From JANQNX01 sp040217095 (GTDB lineage: Bacteria; Pseudomonadota; Gammaproteobacteria; Eutrophobiales; Eutrophobiaceae): DNA of 64,000 nt. The notes beneath the pieces were generated by a model. It searched no databases, was not told the origin of the DNA, and saw only the letters and a program-made list of their open reading frames with translations. Positions 9,732 to 18,011 of the stretch are shown in pieces; position 1 is the first letter of the stretch; each line of letters starts with the position of its first letter. Made by a program: the position numbers and the translations under genes. The DNA lies in NCBI GenBank assembly GCA_965229565.1, contig OZ245888.1, positions 2,046,001 to 2,110,000 on the forward strand. The letters run 5' to 3'.

Positions 9732-11099
9732 TTATCCCAACAAACGGATAATATCATTATAGAATGCAAGACTCATCAGGCTCAACAACAATACCAGTCC
9801 CATCTGTTGCCCCCAGACCTGAATCGACTCGGAAACCGGCTTACCAATCATAAACTCTATAACGTAATACACTAAATGACCACCATCGAGTAAGGGCACC
9901 GGCAGCAGGTTTAACACCCCCAGGCTGACACTGACAATGGCCATAAATCCAAGGAAAGCAATCAAACCGATATCTGCTGTTTGGCCGGCATACTGCGCAA
10001 TGCTGATAGGGCCACTCAGGTTTTTCACCGAGGCCTCACCGATCAGCATTTTCCCAAGCACCCTTAGGGTCAGTAACGACATGTCCCAGGTTTTCTCTAC
10101 TGCCTTAACCAGCGAAGTCGTCACCGCGTAGGACTCCAGTGTGAAGTAATCTTCAAAGAAACCTTCGGGCTTGTAAGCAACGGCGCCAATACGGCCAACA
10201 TCGGTACCGTTTACGGTGTTAACACTCGGTACCAGTGTGACAAATTGAGTGACATCGTTCCTGAGCAATTCAACATTCATCGATTGACCCGGACTGTCCC
10301 TGATAATCTCTACCCACTCTGTCCATGACCCGACGGCCTTGCCGTCAACGGCAATAACTTTATCCATGGCCTTCATCCCGGCCATATCAGCTGCACCACC
10401 GCTGATGATATCGCCAATAACGGGTTCAAGTTTCAATTCAACGACCTTCATGCCAAGGGCCTGCAGCAGGTTACCCTCCGCCATTTCATCGATGGAAATA
10501 CGCGACATGTCCAGGGATATTGTCTGTACACCACCGGCCTTATCAATAACATCAAGACTGACCTGGTCGGCACTAACCGTATGATTAACCAGCCTGTCGA
10601 TAACCGCGGTCCAGGTTGGTGTCTTAACGTTATCGACGGCAATAATCTCCTGCCCCTGTTGCAAACCGGCCTCTGCACTGATGGAAGCGGGAGTAACTTC
10701 GCCAACAATCGGTTTCAGACCATCAACACCGATCATGTAAATCAGCGCATAGGCAATAATGGCAAAGATAAAATTGAAAGCAGGACCGGCAGCTACAATA
10801 GCAAAACGCTGCCACAAGGGTTTCTGGTTAAATTCACGCGATTGCTCTTCAGGTTGTACCTCTGCCTCACGTGAATCGAGCATCTTGACGTAGCCACCCA
10901 GTGGCAAAGACGCGATTACAAATTCTGTCTTGTCAGGGCCAAAAATGCGCTTGTACATTGGCCTGCCAAAACCGATTGAAAAGCGCAGGATCTTCACATC
11001 ACATTTCCTGGCTACCCAGTAATGTCCGAATTCATGGAAGGTAATCAGCACGCCAAGTGCCACAATAAAAGCCAGAATGGATTGCAATATATCTATCAT
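9732..11099 (-). CDS. rseP: Intramembrane site-2 zinc protease RseP
   Basis: RseP cleaves the anti-sigma factor RseA within the membrane during the sigma-E response. The 455-residue protein has the zinc-binding HEFGH motif at residues 22-26 in the first membrane helix. Two central PDZ domains follow, one near PIVGEVTPASISAEAGLQ and one near PVIGDIISGGAADMAGM. The second active-site motif is LLPVPLLDGGHLVYY near the C-terminus. It overlaps the dxr start by 4 bases (ATGA type), indicating translational coupling. Neighbour bamA fits its envelope stress role. Confidence 0.97.
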   Translation of the reverse strand: MIDILQSILAFIVALGVLITFHEFGHYWVARKCDVKILRFSIGFGRPMYKRIFGPDKTEFVIASLPLGGYVKMLDSREAEVQPEEQSREFNQKPLWQRFAIVAAGPAFNFIFAIIAYALIYMIGVDGLKPIVGEVTPASISAEAGLQQGQEIIAVDNVKTPTWTAVIDRLVNHTVSADQVSLDVIDKAGGVQTISLDMSRISIDEMAEGNLLQALGMKVVELKLEPVIGDIISGGAADMAGMKAMDKVIAVDGKAVGSWTEWVEIIRDSPGQSMNVELLRNDVTQFVTLVPSVNTVNGTDVGRIGAVAYKPEGFFEDYFTLESYAVTTSLVKAVEKTWDMSLLTLRVLGKMLIGEASVKNLSGPISIAQYAGQTADIGLIAFLGFMAIVSVSLGVLNLLPVPLLDGGHLVYYVIEFMIGKPVSESIQVWGQQMGLVLLLSLMSLAFYNDIIRLLG

Positions 11100-12277
11100 G
11101 CCGCCAACTCACGTACAGTTTGAAGCGCGAATTCACGCGCACGTCTATCGTCATCCAGAATTATATCAATACTGTCTGCCGCATGGGCGGAAACCCCTTC
11201 CAGAACGCGTTCAATAACGTCCGCAATCGAGATAAACCGAATGCGGTTTTCCAGGAATTCACTGACTGCGATCTCGTTTGCCGCGTTGAGTATGGCACTG
11301 CTGGTGCCTCCTGCCTGCATGGCTTCACGCGCCAGCCGCAAACAGGGAAAACGCTGCTCATCCGGCTGCTCAAATTCCAGCCTGGCCACTTCGAATAAAT
11401 CGAGTGACTGGACGCCAGCATCAATACGCTCGGGCCAGCTCATGCCATAGGCAATGGGGGTTCGCATATCCGGGTTTCCAAGCTGCGCCAGCACCGAACC
11501 ATCGTTATATTTTACCAGTGAATGAATCACGCTTTGCGGGTGTATGACCACCTGTATTTTCTCGGGCGTGGTATGAAACAGCCAGCATGCCTCGATAACT
11601 TCCAGACCCTTGTTCATCATGGTTGCAGAATCAACAGAAATTTTTCTGCCCATGACCCAGTTGGGGTGCTTGCAGGCTTGCTCCGGCGTCATGTCGGCCA
11701 ATTTATCCAGCGGTGTCGTCCGAAATGGGCCGCCTGAAGCGGTAAGTAATATCTGTTGTACACCGGCCCGATCGAGTCCAGTGGCAAAATCGGGCGGCAT
11801 ACACTGGAAAATAGCGTTGTGCTCACTGTCTATGGGCAACAGTTCTGCGTTGTGTTGCTGGATGGTGTCCATGAATAATCGACCGGACATGACAAGCGCT
11901 TCCTTGTTCGCCAGTAACACACGCTTGCCTTCCCGGGCGGCAGCCAGGGTTGGCAATAAGCCAGCGGCACCTACGATGGCCGCCATGACCTGGTCCACAT
12001 GCCTGAGACTGGCTACCTCGCACAATGCCTCGGCGCCGGCAGACACCTTGATATCAGGAGCCTCATTGCGCAGGTTTTGTTCAAGTTGAGTGGCCGCGTC
12101 GGTATCAACCATCACCGCGTATTCAGGCTGGTGCTTGATACATTGCCGGGTGAAGAGTTGTACATTGCTGTTCGCGGTTAATGCCGTGGCTTTATATTTA
12201 TCCGGGTGTCTTGCAATCACGTCCAGCGTATTGACACCGATACTGCCAGTTGAACCAAGAACAGTTATATTTTTCAC
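11096..12277 (-). CDS. dxr: 1-deoxy-D-xylulose 5-phosphate reductoisomerase
   Basis: Dxr (IspC) converts DXP to 2-C-methyl-D-erythritol 4-phosphate, the committed step of the non-mevalonate isoprenoid pathway. The 393-residue length is normal. The NADPH-binding loop is VLGSTGSIGVNTLDVI at the N-terminus. LLPIDSEHNAIFQC carries the metal ligands, and ILLTASGGPFR and HPNWVMGRKISVDSATMMNK are family motifs. It overlaps both rseP and cdsA by 4 bases. Its product feeds UppS, two genes upstream in the same transcript. Confidence 0.97.
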   Translation of the reverse strand: MKNITVLGSTGSIGVNTLDVIARHPDKYKATALTANSNVQLFTRQCIKHQPEYAVMVDTDAATQLEQNLRNEAPDIKVSAGAEALCEVASLRHVDQVMAAIVGAAGLLPTLAAAREGKRVLLANKEALVMSGRLFMDTIQQHNAELLPIDSEHNAIFQCMPPDFATGLDRAGVQQILLTASGGPFRTTPLDKLADMTPEQACKHPNWVMGRKISVDSATMMNKGLEVIEACWLFHTTPEKIQVVIHPQSVIHSLVKYNDGSVLAQLGNPDMRTPIAYGMSWPERIDAGVQSLDLFEVARLEFEQPDEQRFPCLRLAREAMQAGGTSSAILNAANEIAVSEFLENRIRFISIADVIERVLEGVSAHAADSIDIILDDDRRAREFALQTVRELAA

Positions 12278-13095
12278 TGTATATTTCCCAAAAGCGTAAA
12301 TGCCAAAACAAAAACAGGTCCGGCAGCAACCAGGCTGTCGATCCTGTCAAGCACGCCACCGTGACCGGGCAATAACTGTCCGCTATCCTTCACATTGGCT
12401 TCCCGCTTGATAATGCTCTCGAACAGATCACCGATCACAGAAAATATTGTTGCCAGTAATGTCACCAACATAATGAACAGGTAATAACTAGTGCCTTGTG
12501 CAGAAACAATAGCATAAATAACACCGACACCCATTCCACCAAACAGGCCAGCCAGGGTTCCTTCCCAGGTTTTTCCAGGACTGACATGACTGGCCAGGCG
12601 ACGTTTGCCCCATTTACGCCCGATAAAGTAGGCGCAACTATCGGCAGCCCATATGATCAATACCAGTAACAACAGGATGTAGCCATCCATGGAAATAAAT
12701 GCCTTCAGGTAAAACAGGCTGCACCAGGTTGATGTCATCAGTACCTGGCCTAGCACCATAAATACTGATGTTGAGCCGGGTAACAGTTTTCTACCGTGCT
12801 GGTAACTGATAACGATAAAAAATGCCAGGCACCAGAAGATTGTCGCCACGGCAATCAGGGAGAAATAAATCACCGTGACATTTGCTATGTATATCAATGA
12901 AATTAACACTACCGTGATAGCACTGTGGCCGATCGCAAATGGCCTTGAGACATTCTTTAATAGCGCCCATTCGTAGGAAGCCAGGGCCACGATGACGGTC
13001 ATCAGGACGGCAAAGACAATCGCATCAGGCCACAATACGGCCGTAAGAAAAACAGGAATCAGCACTGACGCGGTCATTATCCTGTGTTTCAACAT
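12274..13095 (-). CDS. cdsA: Phosphatidate cytidylyltransferase
   Basis: CdsA makes CDP-diacylglycerol from CTP and phosphatidic acid in the inner membrane, the branch point of phospholipid synthesis. The 273-residue protein is mostly hydrophobic helices. The family signature lies near the C-terminus: S-x-I-K-R followed by KDSGQLLPGHGGVLDR. It sits between uppS (1 bp gap) and dxr (4-base overlap), the common order in Proteobacteria. Confidence 0.96.
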   Translation of the reverse strand: MLKHRIMTASVLIPVFLTAVLWPDAIVFAVLMTVIVALASYEWALLKNVSRPFAIGHSAITVVLISLIYIANVTVIYFSLIAVATIFWCLAFFIVISYQHGRKLLPGSTSVFMVLGQVLMTSTWCSLFYLKAFISMDGYILLLLVLIIWAADSCAYFIGRKWGKRRLASHVSPGKTWEGTLAGLFGGMGVGVIYAIVSAQGTSYYLFIMLVTLLATIFSVIGDLFESIIKREANVKDSGQLLPGHGGVLDRIDSLVAAGPVFVLAFTLLGNIQ

Positions 13096-13096
13096 G

Positions 13097-13822
13097 TCAA
13101 AGGCTCTGGTTTTCTTTTATTTGCTCCGAAATCTTGCCGAACCGCCTCTCCCGGTTCTGAAACCAGTGAACAGCTGCATCTAGCTGGTCAGCATCGAAAT
13201 CCGGCCACAGGGTTTCGGTAAAGTAGAGCTCGGTATAGGCCAGCTGCCACAGCAGGTAGTTACTAATGCGTTTTTCTCCACCAGTGCGGATAAACAGGTC
13301 TGGTTCAGGCAATGTGTTCAGGCACAGATGCCGCTGTATATCCTGTTCGGTTAATTTCTTTACATTCCCCTGTTCCAGCAGGGACTGGCAGGCCTGCAAT
13401 ATATCCCACCGACCACTGTAATTTATGGCGACGTTGAGTTTTAACCCGGAATTGCCTGCAGTCAGTGTCTCGGCATTCAGCATCGCTTCCTGCAGCTTGG
13501 TAGAGAAAGCCTTACGCTCCCCGATTAATCGCAAACAGACGTTGTTTTTATGCAGTTCAACAATTTCGGATTGCAAGGTACTCATAAACAGTTCCATCAG
13601 CATGCTGACTTCCTGTTCCGGCCGCTGCCAGTTTTCCTTGCTGAAGGCATAAACCGTCATGGCACCCAGTTTAATGCTGGCAGCATGTTCAACCAGTTTG
13701 CGTAAGGTCTTCAAGCCGGCGCGGTGTCCTGCGATTCGAGGCAAGCCACGCTGCTTGGCCCAGCGTCCATTGCCATCCATGATGATGGCTATATGGGCTG
13801 GCGTGCTGTGGTTCTGACTCAT
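13097..13822 (-). CDS. uppS: Undecaprenyl diphosphate synthase (cis-prenyltransferase)
   Basis: UppS extends farnesyl diphosphate with isopentenyl diphosphate to the C55 lipid carrier used for peptidoglycan and O-antigen. At 241 residues it has normal length. The active-site segment IIMDGNGRWAKQRGLPRIAGH holds catalytic Asp16 (shown here without its last residues). The C-terminal substrate motif DLFIRTGGEKRISNYLLWQ and the TLWPDF block are present. It begins a tightly packed series with cdsA and dxr. Confidence 0.96.
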   Translation of the reverse strand: MSQNHSTPAHIAIIMDGNGRWAKQRGLPRIAGHRAGLKTLRKLVEHAASIKLGAMTVYAFSKENWQRPEQEVSMLMELFMSTLQSEIVELHKNNVCLRLIGERKAFSTKLQEAMLNAETLTAGNSGLKLNVAINYSGRWDILQACQSLLEQGNVKKLTEQDIQRHLCLNTLPEPDLFIRTGGEKRISNYLLWQLAYTELYFTETLWPDFDADQLDAAVHWFQNRERRFGKISEQIKENQSL

Positions 13823-13864
13823 TGGGATAGCGGCTATATATAATGTATACGCTAGGCGATACCG

Positions 13865-14422
13865 CTAGATTTCAAGCATTTCTGCTTCTTTATGCTCAAG
13901 ATTCTTGTCGATGGTGGCAATTTGTTCGTCAGTAAGTTTCTGGATACTGTCTTCTGCCTTGCGTTGGTCGTCTTCCGTGATCATCTTTTCCTTTTCCAGT
14001 TCCTTACATGAAGCAATGGCGTCGCGGCGAATATTACGAACGGCAATACGCGCCTTTTCAGCTTCATTTTTCACTACCTTGATTAACTCCCGCCGTCTTT
14101 CTTCAGTCAGTGGCGGCAATGGAACCCGAATCACTTCACCTGCTGTTACCGGGTTCAGGCCCAGGTTGGCATTCATGATGGCTTTTTCAATTTCGGGAAT
14201 ACTGCTTTTGTCGTAAGCCACAATGCCAAGTGTGCGTGCGTCAACCACATTCACATTGGCCAACTGGTTTAGCGGAGTAGCTGTTCCGTAATAGTTGACG
14301 TTGACATGTTCCAGTAGACTCGGGTGGGCGCGTCCGGTCCTGATCTTCGCCATCTCAGAGCTCAATGCCTCGATACTTTTTTTCATTCGATTTTTTGCGT
14401 CTTTGATGATGTCATCAATCAT
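13865..14422 (-). CDS. frr: Ribosome recycling factor
   Basis: RRF works with EF-G to split post-termination ribosomes. The 185-residue protein matches the family length exactly. Family motifs include KIRTGRAHPSLLEHVNVNYY in the N-terminal region and GEVIRVPLPPLTEERRRELI in the centre. Coiled helices at both ends form domain I. It is 24 bp downstream of pyrH and about 40 bp upstream of uppS, the conserved rpsB-tsf-pyrH-frr order. Confidence 0.97.
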   Translation of the reverse strand: MIDDIIKDAKNRMKKSIEALSSEMAKIRTGRAHPSLLEHVNVNYYGTATPLNQLANVNVVDARTLGIVAYDKSSIPEIEKAIMNANLGLNPVTAGEVIRVPLPPLTEERRRELIKVVKNEAEKARIAVRNIRRDAIASCKELEKEKMITEDDQRKAEDSIQKLTDEQIATIDKNLEHKEAEMLEI

Positions 14423-14446
14423 GACAATGCTCCCGGTTTCTTTTTA

Positions 14447-15172
14447 TTAACTAACCAGCGTGCCCTCGTCCTCGCCTTTCGCAGCTCTTAACAAAGAGCC
14501 AGGCTTGGTCATGTCCAGCACGCGTAAAGGCATGTGATTATCACGACAAAGTACCACAGCCGTTGTATCCATTACACCCAGCTTTCTTTCTATCACCTCA
14601 TCGTAACCAAGCGACTCATAGCGTTTAGCCGATTTATCCTTAACCGGGTCGGCAGAATAGACACCATCTACCTTGGTCGCCTTGATGAGTAATTCAGCAC
14701 CAATTTCAACGGCCCTGAGGCTAGCGGCGGAGTCGGTTGTGAAAAAGGGATTGCCGGTGCCTGCAGCCAGGATGACCACACGACCTTTTTCGAGATGCCT
14801 GACAGCGCGACGACGAATGTAGTCTTCGCATATCTGGTTAATCTTGATAGCAGACATTACCCGTGCATGGATACCAATACGTTCCAGTGCATCCTGCATG
14901 GCCAGTGCGTTCATGATCGTTGCCATCATGCCCATATGATCCGCCGTTACACGGTCTATGCCGCCAGCGGCCAGACCAGCACCACGAAAAATATTGCCAC
15001 CACCAATAACAATACCTATTTCAGCGCCATGATTACGCAGGTCGGATATTTCTGAAGCCAGCCGCCCAATCACCTTGGGATCAATGCCATAGGGCTCGAC
15101 GCCCATTAACGCCTCACCACTGAGTTTTATCAAAACCCGCCTGTATTGAAGATTGGCTGACGGGTCAGACAT
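14447..15172 (-). CDS. pyrH: UMP kinase
   Basis: PyrH phosphorylates UMP to UDP in pyrimidine nucleotide synthesis. It belongs to the amino-acid-kinase fold rather than the NMP-kinase fold. The 241-residue sequence has RVLIKLSGEALMG near the N-terminus, IGIVIGGGNIFRG, DHMGMMATIMNA and the ATKVDGVYSADP loop. It lies only a few bases after tsf, so it is expected to share the rpsB-tsf transcript. Confidence 0.97.
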   Translation of the reverse strand: MSDPSANLQYRRVLIKLSGEALMGVEPYGIDPKVIGRLASEISDLRNHGAEIGIVIGGGNIFRGAGLAAGGIDRVTADHMGMMATIMNALAMQDALERIGIHARVMSAIKINQICEDYIRRRAVRHLEKGRVVILAAGTGNPFFTTDSAASLRAVEIGAELLIKATKVDGVYSADPVKDKSAKRYESLGYDEVIERKLGVMDTTAVVLCRDNHMPLRVLDMTKPGSLLRAAKGEDEGTLVS

Positions 15173-15175
15173 GTA

Positions 15176-16045
15176 CTATTCTCCCTTTGCCTGCGCCATC
15201 ACTTCTTCGGCAAAGTTATCAGCCTTTTTCTCTATACCCTCGCCGACTTCATAGCGAATGAACGAGGTTACTTCAGCATTGGCTGCATTTAACAACTTCG
15301 CCACCGTTTGGTCCGGGTCTTTCACAAAGGGTTGTCCCAGCAAGGTAATTTCCTTCAGGAACTTGTTCATGCGACCAGTCACCATTTTCTCAATGATCTC
15401 TGCCGGCTTGCCACTTTCCGCTGCCTGGGCAGAAAAAATTTCCTTTTCCTGGTCCAGCAATTCCTGCGGCACCTGGTCTTCACTTACGCAGACCGGCTTG
15501 CTGGCAGCAATATGCATGGCAATATCCCTGGCCATATCAGCATCACCACCATGCAGATCAACGATGACACCAATACGGGTACCGTGCTGATAGGCGCCTA
15601 TGGTATTTGGCAGAGTGTGTTTCTGAAAACGGCGCACGGTAACTTTCTCGCCTATCTTGGCGATAAGCTGCTGCAGTGATTCTTCCAGTGATTGCCCGTC
15701 AACTTTCACTGCCATCAGCGCATCAACATCTTCAGGTGAATTTTCCTGCAAGGCCTTGATGACCTTGTCGGCAAATTCCATGAAGTTCTCATCCTTGGCA
15801 ACAAAGTCGGTTTCACAATTGATCTCGACAATGATGACGTCCTGTCCATCCTGTTGAATCTTGATGACGCCCTCGGCAGCTACCCTGCCCGCTTTTTTTG
15901 CGGCCTTGGCTGCGCCGGATTTGCGCATTTCCTCGATGGCAACATCAATATCACCATTGGCATCTTGCAGGGCCTTTTTGCAGTCCATCATCCCTGCGCC
16001 AGTGCGTTCGCGTAGTTCTTTGACTAAAGAAGCAGTAATTGTCAT
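15176..16045 (-). CDS. tsf: Elongation factor Ts
   Basis: EF-Ts is the guanine nucleotide exchange factor for EF-Tu. The 289-residue protein starts with a UBA-like domain (SLVKELRERTGAGMMDCKKA) whose TGAGMMDCKKAL segment is the family signature. The core has VEINCETDFVAKDENF and HIAASKPVCVSEDQVP. It follows rpsB after 29 bp with a plausible Shine-Dalgarno (AGAGGA before the ATG). No oddity seen apart from the neighbouring S2 tail. Confidence 0.97.
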   Translation of the reverse strand: MTITASLVKELRERTGAGMMDCKKALQDANGDIDVAIEEMRKSGAAKAAKKAGRVAAEGVIKIQQDGQDVIIVEINCETDFVAKDENFMEFADKVIKALQENSPEDVDALMAVKVDGQSLEESLQQLIAKIGEKVTVRRFQKHTLPNTIGAYQHGTRIGVIVDLHGGDADMARDIAMHIAASKPVCVSEDQVPQELLDQEKEIFSAQAAESGKPAEIIEKMVTGRMNKFLKEITLLGQPFVKDPDQTVAKLLNAANAEVTSFIRYEVGEGIEKKADNFAEEVMAQAKGE

Positions 16046-16074
16046 TGATAAATCCTCTATTTCTGTTTTGGCAA

Positions 16075-17040
16075 TTAGCCTTCGTCTTTCTCTTCTGCCG
16101 CTGACTTTTTACTAACCTTCTTTTTGGTTGTTTTCTTCTTGGCCGTTTTCTTCTTGGCCGTTTTTTTCTTGGTTGCCTGTTTCGCAGCATCGTCTTCAGC
16201 AGCATCGGCTTGCTTCGGCTCCGCCTTGGCAGCTACTTTTTTCTTGGTGGCCTTCTTGGTCACTTTTGGTTTGTCCGCGTCGTTATTTTCGATTGGAGCA
16301 CCAGACTCATCGACTTCAATCAGGTCATCACTGCTGCCATCGTCACCGATATGGGCAATTGATTGCTTGCTTTCCAGCACTGCGTCGGCGATACCCTTGG
16401 CATATAAACGTATTGAACGAATCGCGTCGTCATTGCCCGGAATGACATAGTCGACGTTTTTAGGGCTGTTGTTACTATCAACGATACCAACAACCGGGAT
16501 GCCCAGTTTTACGGCTTCACTGACGGCGATATTTTCATAGCCCACATCAATAATAAAAAGTACATCGGGGATACCTTTCATGTCCTTGATACCCGACAGG
16601 TTGGATTCCAGTTTTTCCAGCTCACGCGTTAACATCAGCCCTTCTTTCTTGCTGAGTTTTTCCAGGCTGCCATCGGTCTGCATGGTTTCGATTTCTTTCA
16701 GTCTGTTGATTGACTGTTTAACCGTCTTGAAATTGGTCAACAAACCGCCGAGCCAGCGCCTGTTAACAAACGGCATACCGCAGCGTTTTGCTTCTTCGGC
16801 AACGATTGATTGAGCCGAGCGCTTGGTGCCGACAAACAGGATAGTGCCCTTTTTGGCAGCCATCTTGCTGATAAAATTGACGGCATCCTCGTACAGGGGC
16901 AGGGTTTTTTCGAGGTTGATGATGTGGATTTTGTTGCGCTGACCGAAAAGGTACGGCGCCATGTTGGGATTCCAGTAGCGTGTCTGGTGCCCGAAATGGA
17001 CGCCAGCTTCCAACATATCACGCATGGTGACATTCGACAT
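16075..17040 (-). CDS. rpsB: 30S ribosomal protein S2 with Lys/Ala-rich C-terminal extension
   Basis: S2 belongs to the small-subunit body. The start ATG at 17038-17040 follows a strong AGGAG site and gives MSNVTMRDMLEAGVHFGHQT, exactly the family N-terminus. An in-frame GTG-type upstream extension is possible but would add non-homologous residues. The core ends around residue 225 (IRLYAKGIADAVLESKQ). E. coli S2 has about 241 residues, but this protein has 321. Residues about 232-256 are acidic, and about 257-312 are basic, with repeated KKTAK units. These units are encoded by a 15-base tandem repeat near 16128-16175. The tail resembles histone H1-type basic repeats and is discussed as a finding. 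Confidence 0.97.
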   Translation of the reverse strand: MSNVTMRDMLEAGVHFGHQTRYWNPNMAPYLFGQRNKIHIINLEKTLPLYEDAVNFISKMAAKKGTILFVGTKRSAQSIVAEEAKRCGMPFVNRRWLGGLLTNFKTVKQSINRLKEIETMQTDGSLEKLSKKEGLMLTRELEKLESNLSGIKDMKGIPDVLFIIDVGYENIAVSEAVKLGIPVVGIVDSNNSPKNVDYVIPGNDDAIRSIRLYAKGIADAVLESKQSIAHIGDDGSSDDLIEVDESGAPIENNDADKPKVTKKATKKKVAAKAEPKQADAAEDDAAKQATKKKTAKKKTAKKKTTKKKVSKKSAAEEKDEG

Positions 17041-17055
17041 AGTTGTTCTCCTGTT

Positions 17056-17091
17056 AGGGTTAAGCCTCCGCACCCCCCTTGTAACAACCCT
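17056..17091 (-). promoter_or_regulatory. Possible S2 leader hairpin before rpsB
   Basis: In the rpsB leader, AGGGTT (complement of 17086-17091) can pair with AACCCT (complement of 17056-17061), enclosing a G-rich loop. The stem ends about 6 bases before the AGGAG ribosome-binding site of rpsB. S2 autoregulates its own operon in E. coli through the leader, so an RNA structure here would be expected. The match is only a 6-bp stem and is not a proof. Confidence 0.35.
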
Positions 17092-17161
17092 CTCGGGCAC
17101 CCCATACAAGGTTGAAGCATGCGTGTGACGTTAATGTAAAGTGTATTTGCGTAAAACGCGT

Positions 17162-17199
17162 GCGCTTTATACCATAGAAAAATTATTACAACAATTATC
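17162..17199 (-). promoter_or_regulatory. Possible rpsB promoter
   Basis: On the minus strand a TTGTTG hexamer and a TATAAA hexamer lie 17 bases apart (about 17194 down to 17166), upstream of a leader of roughly 125 bases before rpsB. Spacing is ideal for a sigma-70 promoter and the -10 is good, but the -35 is weak. The 194-bp gap between rpsB and map must hold divergent promoters for both. Confidence 0.4.
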
Positions 17200-17234
17200 C
17201 GTTTCCCACATTTTTTTAGGCCAGACAAGCCCTT

Positions 17235-18005
17235 ATGCCGATTAGCATAAAATCACCTGCCGAAATCGAGAAAATGCGCGTCGCCGGCAAGCTCGCCGCC
17301 GAGGTGCTGGAAATGATTGGCCCCCGTGTGCAGCCCGGAGTGACCACCGGCGAGCTGGACCGGATCTGCCACGATTATATCGTTAACGAGCAACAGGCCA
17401 TCCCGGCCCCGCTGAATTACCGGGGGTTCCCGAAGTCTATCTGTACATCGGTCAACCACGTGGTCTGTCATGGCATACCGGGCGACAAGAAACTCAAGAA
17501 CGGCGACATTATAAATATAGACATTACAGTGATTAAAGACGGCTACCACGGTGACACCAGCAAAATGTTCTTCGTTGGAGAGCCAACCATCCGGGCTAAA
17601 CGACTGGTAGAACTGACTTACCAGTGCATGGCCGAGGGCATCAAACTGGTCAAACCCGGCCTGGCATTGGGAGACATCGGGGCCTCAATTCAGCGGCTTG
17701 CCGAGAGTAATAATTGCTCTGTCGTGCGTGAGTACTGCGGACACGGTATAGGCAAGGAATTTCACGAGGACCCGCAGGTACTGCACTATGGCAAACCCGG
17801 CACCGGCATCAAACTGGAAAAAGGAATGACTTTTACCATTGAGCCCATGGTCAACCTGGGCAAACGCCATGTGAAACTGCTCCCGGACGATTGGACCGTG
17901 GTAACTCGCGACCGCAGCCTGTCAGCGCAATGGGAGCACACCGTACTGGTAACGGAAAACGGGTTCGAGGTCCTCACCCAGAGACCTGACGAAGAGTTTA
18001 TTTAA
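17235..18005 (+). CDS. map: Type I methionine aminopeptidase
   Basis: Map removes the N-terminal methionine from new proteins. The 256-residue protein is the short type Ia form. The five metal ligands are all visible: Asp96 and Asp107 (NIDITVIKDGYHGDTSKMF), His170 (EYCGHGIGKEFHED), Glu203 (TFTIEPM) and Glu234 (QWEHTVLVT). His79 in CHGIPG is the substrate-site histidine. It is divergent from rpsB and is followed within 6 bp by glnD, the E. coli order. Confidence 0.97.
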   Translation: MPISIKSPAEIEKMRVAGKLAAEVLEMIGPRVQPGVTTGELDRICHDYIVNEQQAIPAPLNYRGFPKSICTSVNHVVCHGIPGDKKLKNGDIINIDITVIKDGYHGDTSKMFFVGEPTIRAKRLVELTYQCMAEGIKLVKPGLALGDIGASIQRLAESNNCSVVREYCGHGIGKEFHEDPQVLHYGKPGTGIKLEKGMTFTIEPMVNLGKRHVKLLPDDWTVVTRDRSLSAQWEHTVLVTENGFEVLTQRPDEEFI

Positions 18006-18011
18006 ACGCGC

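Noticed and set aside
11610..12089. 159-codon open frame opposite dxr
   Set aside because: dxr is certain on the other strand; the frame is a shadow.
15951..16205. Arg/Lys-rich open frame overlapping the S2 tail and the tsf start
   Set aside because: Same-strand alternative frame of the Lys-rich repeat; real frames are tsf and rpsB.
16124..16450. Leu/Val/Phe-rich open frame opposite the S2 tail
   Set aside because: Complement of AAG-rich repeats gives hydrophobic codons by chance.
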